DNA of 15,596 nt from CAZTPH01 sp031552655 (GCA_031552655.1 JAVBML010000054.1:1-15596); one strand, 5' to 3'. Positions 7,350-15,490 are shown, counted from the stretch's first letter. Made by a program: numbers and translations. Notes: generated by a model from the sequence alone, not told the origin.

Positions 7350-7918
7350 AGAATCTTTCCAAAATTATCTAAAGCTAAATTTAATTTTAATACATTCACA
7401 CCAGCCACTCCCCAGAGACCTACAAAATCCGCATCGATGCACTTGCTAATTAAATTGCGAACCATCTTCTTTGATAACTTTCTACTCCTAGCAACCCGCG
7501 GCATTTGCAATAGAGCATTCTCCACGGAGATATGTGGATCCAAACCGCTGGCAGAACTGAATACCATGTCAGCGGGTATTTTGGTGTTCCCAGAGATATT
7601 ATTTTTATTTACCAGATATTCCAAGCGTCTTAGAATTTTTCCATGCAAAATATCATCTCCTAGTGCTAAATTGCTACCGCTGGATTCAGTGGCATTATAG
7701 TTTATGGCCGAAGGACGACTGTGAAAATACTTATCCCCTCCAAATTCCTGGGCAATCAAAGAGGAGCCGATGGGACGATTTTCAAACATTAGTAAACTAC
7801 CATTGGCTTGATGAGGACACATATATTTTCCCAAAAAAAGGGTAACCATGGGATAAATTAATCCCAGTAAGATTGTAAAAAATAGATAGAATCCAAATGT
7901 TCGAAGTAAATTTAACAT
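7346..7918 (-). CDS. kdpC: Potassium-transporting ATPase subunit KdpC
   Basis: Single-span subunit that stabilises the KdpFABC complex and enhances ATP binding. 190 residues, the normal size. An N-terminal membrane anchor (about 7-32) is followed by a periplasmic domain carrying the family motifs FHSRPSAINYN (65-75), ESSGSNLALG (78-87), SASGLDPHIS (122-131) and MPRVARSRKLS (139-149), and the C-terminal VNVLKLNLALD. It lies 8 bp after kdpB, and its stop overlaps the kdpD start by 4 bp (ATGA), which points to translational coupling of the pump and the sensor gene. Confidence 0.96.
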   Translation of the reverse strand: MLNLLRTFGFYLFFTILLGLIYPMVTLFLGKYMCPHQANGSLLMFENRPIGSSLIAQEFGGDKYFHSRPSAINYNATESSGSNLALGDDILHGKILRRLEYLVNKNNISGNTKIPADMVFSSASGLDPHISVENALLQMPRVARSRKLSKKMVRNLISKCIDADFVGLWGVAGVNVLKLNLALDNFGKIL

Positions 7919-7926
7919 GGAAAACT

Positions 7927-9957
7927 CTAGGCTATACCCAAAAATACTATAAATAAATCAATTAATTTTATACCCAAAAAGGGAAATAATACTCCCCCGA
8001 TGCCATATAGTAGCAAATTCTTCTTCAAAATAGTAACTATCGGCAATTGACTATATTTTACTCCCTTCAAAGCCATGGGTATCAATAGCGGAATAATAGT
8101 TGCGTTAAAAATTATGGCTGCCATGGCTGCACTAGCGGGGGTTGCTAGGCGCATAATGTTAAAAATTTCAAGTTCTGGATAGCTACTAACAAAAATTGCC
8201 GGTAAGATGGCAAAATATTTTGCGATATCATTGGCAATACTAAAAGTTGTCAATGCTCCTCGCGTAATTAAAATTTGTTTACCTATGGTAATGATATCCA
8301 ATAATTTAGTTGGCGTAGAGTCTAAATCTATCATATTAGCAGCTTCCCGGGCAGACTGAGTGCCAACATTCATGGCAACGGCAACATCAGCCTGGGATAA
8401 AGCGGGAGCATCATTGGTACCATCTCCGATCATGGCTACCATGTAGCCCTCCTCCTGGTATTTTTTTATTCTCTTTAATTTTATAGCCGGCGTTGCCTCG
8501 GCAATGAAATCACTCACCCCAGCCTCCGCAGCAAGTGCCGCCGCTGGTAGTTTATTATCACCGGTAACCATCACCGAAATAATACCGGCATTTTTTAATC
8601 TTATGAGACGATCTCGGATATCTTTTTTTAGCACATCTCGGAGATAGATAACTCCATATACCTTGTGCTGATCAGCAACCACCAATGGTGTACCACCCTC
8701 CTTTGCTATTTTTTCCACACTGTACTTAATTTCATCGGGAAATTTTATTTGGCGTGAACGAACAAAGCTTTCCATGGCATCGGCGGCCCCCTTCCTAATA
8801 TAGCTATCACTAATATCAATGCCACTCATTCTTGTGTCGGCACTAAATTCGATAAATTTAGATCCCGCCAAGGGCCGAATATCACGTCCTCTGATTTTTA
8901 AGATATCCTTAGCCAAAATAACCACACTTCTTCCCTCGGGAGTATCATCGGCTAGGGAAGATAGCATGGCAACCCGAGCCAATTCTTTCTCCGTAACTCC
9001 CCTTGCCGGAATAAATTTTATGGCAAGGCGATTGCCAAGAGTTATGGTCCCCGTTTTATCCAAAAAAACCACATTAACATCCCCGGCAGCTTCCACAGCT
9101 CTACTGTTCAGTGCAATAACATTGTGGGCCAATAGACGATCCATGCCAGCAATGCCAACGACCGGCAATAGACTACCAATGGTAGTTGGAATCAAACACA
9201 CAAATAGCGCAATTAACAACACTAGGGGTATCTTAAAATTCAAATAGCTACTGAAAATTGGCAAAGTTAATACGACAACAATAAAAACCAAAGTGGAACT
9301 GATTAAAAAAATCTCCAATGCCTTTTCATTGGGGGTTTTGTCGCGCTTGGTACTCTCCATCATGGCAACCATTTGATCAATAAAGGTCTCCCCCGTATTT
9401 GCCTTAATTTCCACCTTAATTACTCCAGCAAGTACTTTTGTACCACCGGTAACTCCAGTTCTATCACCCCCAAATTCTCGCACCACCGGTGCCGACTCAC
9501 CGGTGATTGCTGATTCATCTATAAGTGCAACGCCATCCACTATTTCCCCATCGGAGGGAATGGTCATGGCATCGGACACCATTACCACGTCACCCTTTTT
9601 TAATAGCAATGCTGATACCACCTCAATCTCTCCACTGTCCAATACTTTGTGGGCATACACTTCGCTGCGACCTTTTTTTAATTCTTCCACCTGAGCTTTA
9701 CCCCTAACCTCGGCAAAGCTTTCTGCGAAGTTGGCAATAAAAACAGTGAACCATAGCCAAATACTGAGATGTAAATCAAATAAAAATGGTAAATTGTGAA
9801 GCCAATGAAACCAAGTAGTGACGGTGGTGGCAATGGCTGATAATTCTACTAAAAAAATTATAAAATTTCGATAGAGAAATAGGGGATTTAGCCGTAGCAA
9901 TGCTTGCCTAATGGACACAGCTATCAATTTTCTATGCCAGAGTTTATTTTTTTTCAT
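7927..9957 (-). CDS. kdpB: Potassium-transporting P-type ATPase catalytic subunit KdpB
   Basis: P-type ATPase subunit that hydrolyses ATP to drive high-affinity K+ uptake at the inner membrane. 676 residues, full length. All core motifs are present: TGES (152-155, with S155 matching the inhibitory phosphoserine site of E. coli KdpB), CLIPTTIGSLLP in the ion-path helix (254-265), the phosphorylation motif DKTGT (300-304, D300), KGAADAM (389-395) in the nucleotide domain, MVTGDNKL (463-470), and the hinge GDGTNDAPAL (511-520). The C-terminal region retains the PTKLLDIITIGKQ and TTFSIANDIAKYFAI signatures. It starts 15 bp after kdpA. Nothing suggests inactivation. Confidence 0.98.
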   Translation of the reverse strand: MKKNKLWHRKLIAVSIRQALLRLNPLFLYRNFIIFLVELSAIATTVTTWFHWLHNLPFLFDLHLSIWLWFTVFIANFAESFAEVRGKAQVEELKKGRSEVYAHKVLDSGEIEVVSALLLKKGDVVMVSDAMTIPSDGEIVDGVALIDESAITGESAPVVREFGGDRTGVTGGTKVLAGVIKVEIKANTGETFIDQMVAMMESTKRDKTPNEKALEIFLISSTLVFIVVVLTLPIFSSYLNFKIPLVLLIALFVCLIPTTIGSLLPVVGIAGMDRLLAHNVIALNSRAVEAAGDVNVVFLDKTGTITLGNRLAIKFIPARGVTEKELARVAMLSSLADDTPEGRSVVILAKDILKIRGRDIRPLAGSKFIEFSADTRMSGIDISDSYIRKGAADAMESFVRSRQIKFPDEIKYSVEKIAKEGGTPLVVADQHKVYGVIYLRDVLKKDIRDRLIRLKNAGIISVMVTGDNKLPAAALAAEAGVSDFIAEATPAIKLKRIKKYQEEGYMVAMIGDGTNDAPALSQADVAVAMNVGTQSAREAANMIDLDSTPTKLLDIITIGKQILITRGALTTFSIANDIAKYFAILPAIFVSSYPELEIFNIMRLATPASAAMAAIIFNATIIPLLIPMALKGVKYSQLPIVTILKKNLLLYGIGGVLFPFLGIKLIDLFIVFLGIA

Positions 9958-9972
9958 GGTATGGCTCTAAGT

Positions 9973-11664
9973 CTAAAAAATTCCAGCAATCATTCTAAGG
10001 TGACTAATCATAGGACCAAGAGCAAATGCGGGTAAAAATGACAGAGAACTAATAACTAATATAACGCTAATTAATAGCAAAATAAATAATCCATTGGCCG
10101 TATGAAAATGAGTAGCCTTGGGACTAACATTCTTTTTTACCATGGAACCTGCCATCGCCAGGGCAGATAAAGATAGTAGTAAATAGCCAGCGAACATAGC
10201 CCAGGAAGTAGCAAGGTTATAAAATACACCGTGCGAATGAATAGTACCGAAAGATGAACCATTATTCGCTACCACGGATACATAGTTATAAAATATTTTT
10301 ATTAACCCTTGGTTACCTGCGGTGGCAATGGGTGGTGCTATGTAAACGGCAGTGGCTGTTAAAACTAATTGCAAAATTCCCGGCATAAAAAGAACCAAGA
10401 CAGTAATTACCATCTCCCTGGTACCTAATTTTTTGCCATAAATTTCCGGAGAGCGACCTATCATCAGAGCGATTAAAAACATGGTCAATACCACATAGAA
10501 CATCATACCAATAAAACCATAGCCAATGCCGCCAAAAACCACCTCTCCCATGGTCATGGCCAGCAGTAACATCATCCCCGTAAGCGGCATTAAACTAACA
10601 TAGGAAGCATTAGCAGCACCCCCAGCGGTGGCCGTTGCCGCCGTTGCAAACGCAGCGGTAGATATGTTACCAAAACGTAGCTCCTTTCCTTCCATACTGA
10701 TGCCTTGCCCAATGTTTAATTTTTCAAAAATCTCACTGCCACGCAATTCGGACCAAGAACTAATCGCCAATAGCAAAATAAACAGTAGTGCCATGGCAGC
10801 AAATATGATCCATCCCTCCGTTCTATCCCTAATCATAGCACCAAACATGAAAGGAAAAGCCGCCGCAATTAAAAGTAATGCTAAAATATTGACTAAATCA
10901 GTGAGCGGTGTTGGATTTTCGTAGGGATGAGCAGCATTGGCAGCAAAAATTCCGCCACCACTTGTTCCCAATTGCCTTATGGCAACCTGAGAAGCAACGG
11001 GTCCCTGGGCAATGACTTGCTCCCTACCTTCCAAAGTTTTAACTTTCACATAGGGATTCAAATTGTTAGGAGTACCTTGGAGCATTAAAAATATAGACAT
11101 CAGCAAAGATAGGGGCAAAAGAACATAGAGTATGGATCGCGTTAGATATACCCAAAAATTTCCTATGCCGTTGCCATTTTTTCTCAACATTCCATTGATA
11201 AAGGCAACGGCAATAGCCATGCCAGCGGCGGTCGACAGAAAATTTTGTACTCCCATGCCCACCAATCTAGTAAAGTAACTAATTTCGATTTCCGGTGTGT
11301 ACGGCTGCCAATTGGTATTGGTAATAAAGGAAACTGCCCCATTGAATGCACGATCCCACCTAATCGACGAAAATTTTTCCGGATTAAGTGGCAAAACATG
11401 TTGAAATTTTTGCAATAAAAACAAGACTAAAAATCCCAGGACAATAAATAGTAAAAAATTAGCGCTAAATTCTTTCCAACCCATGTCTTCCTGAAAATCA
11501 ATGCGAAAAATTCCATAAATAAAATTTTCCAGTGGCACCATTAGCGGCGACAGCAGAGTTTTTTTTCCCATAAAAACCCTGGCCATATATTCACCTAAAA
11601 AAAATGCACTCGTTGTCAAACATAGTAATAAAACTGCTATTTGAAACAACCAGGTACCTAGCAT
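9973..11664 (-). CDS. kdpA: Potassium-transporting ATPase subunit KdpA
   Basis: Channel-like subunit that binds and conducts K+ for the KdpB ATPase. 563 residues, typical of the family, with about ten hydrophobic helices. Selectivity-filter segments are visible: NTNWQPYTPE (116-125) and TSGGGIFAANAAHPYENPTP (234-253), plus later family motifs such as ATAGGAANASYVSLMPLTGM and NNGSSFGTIHSHG. The ATG at 11664 has a good GGGAG site 6 nt upstream (11675-11671 on the minus strand). It follows prfA by only 34 bp on the same strand, so there is no room for kdpF, the small subunit usually just upstream, and read-through from prfA is possible. Confidence 0.97.
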   Translation of the reverse strand: MLGTWLFQIAVLLLCLTTSAFFLGEYMARVFMGKKTLLSPLMVPLENFIYGIFRIDFQEDMGWKEFSANFLLFIVLGFLVLFLLQKFQHVLPLNPEKFSSIRWDRAFNGAVSFITNTNWQPYTPEIEISYFTRLVGMGVQNFLSTAAGMAIAVAFINGMLRKNGNGIGNFWVYLTRSILYVLLPLSLLMSIFLMLQGTPNNLNPYVKVKTLEGREQVIAQGPVASQVAIRQLGTSGGGIFAANAAHPYENPTPLTDLVNILALLLIAAAFPFMFGAMIRDRTEGWIIFAAMALLFILLLAISSWSELRGSEIFEKLNIGQGISMEGKELRFGNISTAAFATAATATAGGAANASYVSLMPLTGMMLLLAMTMGEVVFGGIGYGFIGMMFYVVLTMFLIALMIGRSPEIYGKKLGTREMVITVLVLFMPGILQLVLTATAVYIAPPIATAGNQGLIKIFYNYVSVVANNGSSFGTIHSHGVFYNLATSWAMFAGYLLLSLSALAMAGSMVKKNVSPKATHFHTANGLFILLLISVILVISSLSFLPAFALGPMISHLRMIAGIF

Positions 11665-11698
11665 AAATATCTCCCTACCTATCTCTTACCATATAATC

Positions 11699-12820
11699 TT
11701 ACCCACTGCCCGCACAATGTGCCATTTGGGCAGCGTGGTACTCTTGAGTTAAAGGTATAATTAAAAGATCCAAATTGCCACCGAGAATTCTATCCAATTG
11801 ATATAAAGTCAAATTAATTCTGTGATCCGTAAGCCTTCCCTGGGGGAAATTATAGGTACGAATTCTCTCCGATCGATCACCGGTACCTACCATACTTTTT
11901 CTAGTGGCAGCCTCCTCTTTTTTTTGTTTTTCCTGCTCAGCAGCTAGTAGACGAGCTTTTAATAGCGCCATGGCCCGGGCACGATTTTTATGCTGTGACC
12001 TCTCATCCTGGCACTCCACTACCACTCCCGTTGGCAAATGGGTAATTCTAATGGCAGAATCCGTAACATTAACATGCTGTCCCCCGGCACCGGAACTGCG
12101 ATAGGTATCAATTTTTAAATCCGCTGGATTAACCTCAATTTCATCCACCTCATCGGCCTCGGCAATGACCGCTACCGTGCATGTGGAAGTGTGCACTCTA
12201 CCCTGGGATTCGGTAGCTGGAACTCGCTGCACTCTATGAACCCCAGACTCAAATTTCATCTTAGAATAGGCCCCCTTGCCCGCAAGACGAGCAATAATTT
12301 CCCGGTAACCGCCATGTTCTCCCTCCTGGGAATTAACAATTTCCACCTGCCATCCACTAAGATCAGCGTAGCGAACATACATACGGAATAAATCACCGGC
12401 AAAGATTGCTGCCTCATTACCTCCAGCTCCGGCTCGAATTTCCAAAAATACATTGCGCCCATCATTGGCATCCCGGGGCAGCAGTAAAATACCTATTTCA
12501 TTGCTAAGTTTTTCTACCTCTTCGCGCAGATAATTTAGCTCTTCCCGGGCAAGCTCTGCTAACTCTCGATCCTGTTCACTCTGCAAAATATTTTCTACCT
12601 CCGCCATTTTTTTCAGACTAAGATTATATTTGTCAAAGCTATGAACAATATCATCCAAGGTACTATATTCTTTAGCTAATTCGCGGAAACGATTTTGATT
12701 GCCTATGACATCAGCTTGAGCCAAGAGCTCACCAATTTCCCGATGCCTTTTCTGCATTGCCTCCAATTTATCAATTACCGATTGCTGCATAGACCCACAT
12801 AAAATTTTAAAGAGAGGCAT
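11699..12820 (-). CDS. prfA: Peptide chain release factor 1
   Basis: Recognises UAA and UAG stop codons and triggers release of the finished peptide. The tripeptide anticodon PAT (in VQRVPATESQGRVH) is specific to RF1, and the catalytic GGQ lies in SSGAGGQHVNVTDSAIRI. From this start the protein has 373 residues. The frame stays open to an ATG at 12865. I chose the ATG at 12820 because GAGGTG lies 7 nt upstream of it. Homology to E. coli RF1 (MKPSIVAKLEAL) would instead favour ATG 12790 (MQQSVIDKLEAM, 363 residues, GGQ at 236-238), which has only weak Shine-Dalgarno support. prmC, which often follows prfA, is replaced here by kdpA 34 bp downstream. hemA, often upstream, is also absent. Confidence 0.95.
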   Translation of the reverse strand: MPLFKILCGSMQQSVIDKLEAMQKRHREIGELLAQADVIGNQNRFRELAKEYSTLDDIVHSFDKYNLSLKKMAEVENILQSEQDRELAELAREELNYLREEVEKLSNEIGILLLPRDANDGRNVFLEIRAGAGGNEAAIFAGDLFRMYVRYADLSGWQVEIVNSQEGEHGGYREIIARLAGKGAYSKMKFESGVHRVQRVPATESQGRVHTSTCTVAVIAEADEVDEIEVNPADLKIDTYRSSGAGGQHVNVTDSAIRITHLPTGVVVECQDERSQHKNRARAMALLKARLLAAEQEKQKKEEAATRKSMVGTGDRSERIRTYNFPQGRLTDHRINLTLYQLDRILGGNLDLLIIPLTQEYHAAQMAHCAGSG

Positions 12821-13075
12821 TATACAACACCTCTTCACAGAAACATAGTCGTTTAAATTTGCCAATGATTTCCCCCCAGCATCTACCGCTTGAATGGCTA
12901 ATCTCCCTAGCTAAAGAACAACCCTGAAATATACAAAAACATTTAAATTTGCAAACTACTTAGCAGCTGAATTGATTAAAAAATAGTGACAAAGACAACG
13001 GTTTATAATAAGTTAATGGCGACTTATTTTCACTTTGACTATGCAATCCACTAATTTTTAAAAAAACTACTATTT
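12821..13075. promoter_or_regulatory. Divergent prfA/tatD intergenic region with repeats
   Basis: This 255-bp AT-rich gap separates divergent prfA and tatD and should hold both promoters. Visible elements: an 11-bp direct repeat TTTAAATTTGC at 12852-12862 and 12942-12952, exactly 90 bp apart; a perfect -10 hexamer TATAAT at 13004-13009 on the plus strand without a convincing -35 at 15-18 bp; and an inverted repeat AATAAGT (13007-13013) / ACTTATT (13022-13028) with an 8-nt loop that overlaps that -10. The dyad could be an operator. No gene or RNA is recognised here. Confidence 0.4.
12828..12833 (-). promoter_or_regulatory. Ribosome binding site supporting the upstream prfA start
   Basis: GAGGTG on the minus strand sits 7 nt before ATG 12820. 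The homology-based start at 12790 lacks such a site, so this element decides for a roughly 10-residue N-terminal extension (MPLFKILCGS) of release factor 1. A TATAAT-like string overlaps the start codon and is read here as spacer, not a promoter. Confidence 0.5.
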
Positions 13076-13855
13076 ATGCTAGCTGATTCCCACTGTCATC
13101 TCGATCGCCTCAAACTAGATAGCTACGATGGAAAAATCGATCTTGCCATCGCTGCCGCTCGAGCAAAAACGGTGGAATATATCCTCTGTCCCAGCGTAAC
13201 CACGGATTCCATCTCTTCCATTTTAGAAATAGTAAATTTAGACAGCAAACTTTTTGCTGCCCTGGGCATACATCCAACGGAAAAAGATGCCTCCATTCCC
13301 AGCTACGGTGAGCTATTGGCCATGGCTCATCATGGAAAGATTATTGCCATCGGTGAAACGGGATTAGATTTTCACCACTCCCATGATGCCACTGAAATTC
13401 AGCGCCAAGGGGAGTTATTTAAATTACACATTGCAGTGGCTAGGGAATTAAACAAACCACTGATAGTGCATAGCCGCGAGGCTGAAAAGGAAATCATGGA
13501 AATTTTAGTCCGGGAACAAGCTAGCCGCAGCGGTGGCGTAGTACATTGTTTTACCGGCAGTGAAGAAATGGCCATGGCGGCTCTCTCCCTGGGCTTCTAT
13601 CTATCATTTTCCGGCATCATAACCTTTCCCAGGGCAGAAAATTTACGCTCCATCGCTAAACTTATTCCTCTGGACAAAATGCTAATTGAAACTGATGCTC
13701 CCTACCTTGCACCAAATCCCCTGCGAGGTAAAAGCAATGAGCCACGCTACCTACCCTACATTGCGGAGTACATGGCCAACTTACTTGCCATACCATATGA
13801 ATCATTCGCTCAACAAATGGTGGAAAATTTTTTACGTTTTTGCCGCATAATGTGA
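13076..13855 (+). CDS. tatD: TatD-family metal-dependent deoxyribonuclease
   Basis: TIM-barrel hydrolase of the TatD/YcfH family; family members are metal-dependent 3'-5' DNases tied to DNA repair. 259 residues, the usual size. Metal ligands are all present: H6 and H8 (ADSHCHLD), E94 (GETGLDF), H132 (IVHSREA), H157 (VVHCFTG) and D207 (IETDAPYLAPNPLRGK). ALGIHPTE (62-69) and the C-terminal NEPRYLPYIAE are also family signatures. The paralogues TatD, YcfH (YabD) and YjjV are hard to separate by eye; this one resembles the YcfH type most. No Shine-Dalgarno precedes ATG 13076. lolB follows after 35 bp and is probably co-transcribed. Confidence 0.93.
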   Translation: MLADSHCHLDRLKLDSYDGKIDLAIAAARAKTVEYILCPSVTTDSISSILEIVNLDSKLFAALGIHPTEKDASIPSYGELLAMAHHGKIIAIGETGLDFHHSHDATEIQRQGELFKLHIAVARELNKPLIVHSREAEKEIMEILVREQASRSGGVVHCFTGSEEMAMAALSLGFYLSFSGIITFPRAENLRSIAKLIPLDKMLIETDAPYLAPNPLRGKSNEPRYLPYIAEYMANLLAIPYESFAQQMVENFLRFCRIM

Positions 13856-13890
13856 AAACTAAATGAGCTAACGGAAACTCCAATTTAACT

Positions 13891-14508
13891 ATGAATTACT
13901 CCATCACTAGGCAAAAATATTTTAAAAAAACAACTAAAACTATAATCATTTTTGGGGTTATTTATCTATGCTATGGTTGCACACCGCTCACACATTGTCA
14001 CCGCGATCACGCTACTGCTGCCCTAAGAAATCAAACTAAAATAGCAAAATTGAATCACTGGACCGTGGATGGTGTTCTGAGTTTCACTCAGCTTAAAACT
14101 CGTAAAATAGCTCGCTTCCAATGGACCCAAAGGGCAGATCACTATCAAATCGATATTCACAGCCCCCTGGGTCTAGGAAATATAAAAATCACTGGCGATG
14201 CCCGGGGAGGAAAAATAGATGGCATAAATAATAATGAATACATGACCACCACGGCCATGGAAGAATACCTAGAAAAATTACTTGGTTGCAAACTTCCCCT
14301 GATTAACTTCCGCTATTGGATTCTAGGAACATATCCTCCGATTTCACAAAATGCAAATTTGCCTAAAAATAGCAGCAATTACCAGGTAAAATTTGATAAC
14401 TACTACCACAATCGCGAAAAAAATATCTTCCTAGCAATGCTCATAGAAATCTCCCAAAAAAACACTCTAATTAAAATCAAAATTACCAAGCACCGCTTCG
14501 CAACCTAA
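13891..14508 (+). CDS. lolB: Outer-membrane lipoprotein receptor LolB
   Basis: LolB accepts lipoproteins from periplasmic LolA and inserts them in the outer membrane. It is found in beta- and gammaproteobacteria. 205 residues. An N-terminal basic stretch and hydrophobic segment end in CYGC with candidate lipid cysteine C30, an imperfect lipobox. The mature part shows the family pattern: WTVDGVLSF, FQWTQRADHYQIDIHSPLGL, GNIKITGDARGG and LEKLLGCKLPLINFRYWILG. Similarity is recognisable but divergent, and the C-terminus is rich in N, K and I. In many gammaproteobacteria lolB is followed by ispE near prfA-hemA; here it follows tatD and ispE is absent. Confidence 0.85.
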   Translation: MNYSITRQKYFKKTTKTIIIFGVIYLCYGCTPLTHCHRDHATAALRNQTKIAKLNHWTVDGVLSFTQLKTRKIARFQWTQRADHYQIDIHSPLGLGNIKITGDARGGKIDGINNNEYMTTTAMEEYLEKLLGCKLPLINFRYWILGTYPPISQNANLPKNSSNYQVKFDNYYHNREKNIFLAMLIEISQKNTLIKIKITKHRFAT

Positions 14509-14532
14509 ATTGATCTCCTCCGAGGGAAGAAG

Positions 14533-14561
14533 TTTTCATTTAATAAATTTGGGACTATAAT
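14533..14561 (+). promoter_or_regulatory. Candidate sigma70 promoter for the 118-aa/ankyrin gene pair
   Basis: TTTTCA (14533-14538, four of six -35 bases) and a perfect TATAAT (14556-14561) are separated by 17 bp, 30 bp before the ATG at 14592. This is the best promoter-like string I found in the window and suggests that the last two genes form a unit separate from tatD-lolB. Confidence 0.55.
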
Positions 14562-14591
14562 GGAGAAAATAAACAAATGGACTTGTAGTGT

Positions 14592-14948
14592 ATGTCTAAT
14601 AGAATTCCAACAAAACTAAAAGCTCAACTTGGAGAGGAGCTAGGCAATTGGTATCGCCTCTTTGGTAAAGTACAGCCTCGCAAAGCCTACCGTGAAGACG
14701 ATGAAGATGGCGGAGCTGCCAGTGCCCAACCACTGTTCATGGAACATCCATTTCTAGCGGAAATGCCCCTGGGTGCATCCTCCGATCTTACCTCCATAAT
14801 TAGCAATGATAAAAATACCCTGGAAGAAGCGGAAAAAAGATCCGCTGAGCTAACGGAGGAACTGCAGCATAGATTATCTTTGACCCTGGAACAGAAGAAG
14901 CAAAAGAAATTTCTCCATGAATATCACAGCAAACCGCAACCATTTTAA
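14592..14948 (+). CDS. Hypothetical charged protein, 118 aa
   Basis: I do not recognise this protein. It has no signal peptide and no membrane helix. The N-terminus (MSNRIPTKLKAQLGEELGNW) is basic and amphipathic. A region with KAYREDDEDGGAA (36-48) is acidic and likely disordered, followed by a proline-containing stretch. The C-terminal third (about 75-112, LEEAEKRSAELTEELQHRLSLTLEQK) is strongly charged and predicted by eye to be a coiled coil. A good promoter lies upstream, and the ankyrin gene starts 14 bp after its stop, so the two probably work together. A secreted effector, a chaperone or a structural partner are all possible; none can be shown from sequence. Confidence 0.65.
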   Translation: MSNRIPTKLKAQLGEELGNWYRLFGKVQPRKAYREDDEDGGAASAQPLFMEHPFLAEMPLGASSDLTSIISNDKNTLEEAEKRSAELTEELQHRLSLTLEQKKQKKFLHEYHSKPQPF

Positions 14949-14962
14949 ATTAAAATTATATA

Positions 14963-15490
14963 ATGCATAGAACGAAAAAACATTCCCTGGCTAGCACCAT
15001 AATATATGGATCCGATCGAGATTTAATCAATATTCTCCAAAGTAATTCCAAAATTGATGCCATTGATGAATATGGGTATACTCCCCTAGTCCAAACGGCA
15101 ATTGTCAATAGCATATCCAAGGCCGAGATTATGCTCACAGCCAATGCCCAGATAGATTTTCCGGATCTCACGGGAAGAACGGCATTGTTTTGGGCAGCGG
15201 ACAATGGCAATCTGGAGCTCTGTAAACTCTATTTAAAACACCAAGCTAATCCCAATGCGTACTCCCTAGGTGGACAGCCCCTATTGGTTTTACCACTTTT
15301 AAAACAACATCGGGAAATTAAAAAGCTTCTAATAAATAACGGTGCAAAATTATCCTTTGCCCAGGATTTCCTAGATGCAAAATTAATTGGCCATGGCTTT
15401 GAACTAGAAGGTCGCATAGATATCGTTAACACCAATGGAACGTTTATAGAAACTGACGCTGCTAGCCAAGGAGAACGAAGTGTAGGCTAG
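14963..15490 (+). CDS. Ankyrin-repeat protein, C-terminus altered by repeat sequence
   Basis: Probable protein-binding module. 175 residues with about three ankyrin repeats: DEYGYTPLVQTAI (35-47), LTGRTALFWAADNGNLELCK (69-88) and LGGQPLLVLPLLKQHREIKK (102-121), ending each with the NAx(I/P) or NGAKLS turn. A following segment QDFLDAKLIGHGFELEGRID plus IVNTNGTFIE resembles, from memory, the C-terminal part of Legionella/Coxiella ankyrin proteins, where the sequence continues beyond the FIE motif. Here the frame instead runs into repeat DNA (TDAASQGERSVG) and stops inside a repeat hairpin at 15488-15490. The native C-terminus has therefore probably been lost or replaced. It follows the 118-aa gene by 14 bp and has no Shine-Dalgarno. 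Ankyrin proteins in host-associated bacteria are often secreted effectors; secretion is not shown here. Confidence 0.75.
   Translation: MHRTKKHSLASTIIYGSDRDLINILQSNSKIDAIDEYGYTPLVQTAIVNSISKAEIMLTANAQIDFPDLTGRTALFWAADNGNLELCKLYLKHQANPNAYSLGGQPLLVLPLLKQHREIKKLLINNGAKLSFAQDFLDAKLIGHGFELEGRIDIVNTNGTFIETDAASQGERSVG

Noticed and set aside
7335..7700. 121-aa open frame on the plus strand
   Set aside because: Antisense to kdpC and the start of kdpD, both of which carry clear family motifs in their own frame.
8819..9247. 142-aa open frame on the plus strand
   Set aside because: Antisense to the most conserved part of kdpB; the translation is low-complexity and has no ribosome site. A shadow frame.
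10628..10924. 98-aa plus-strand frame and the 71-aa minus-strand frame at 11184-11399
   Set aside because: Both lie within kdpA coding sequence in other frames, with no independent start signals.
11665..11698. A kdpF gene upstream of kdpA
   Set aside because: The gap is only 34 nt and contains no open frame of the required size.
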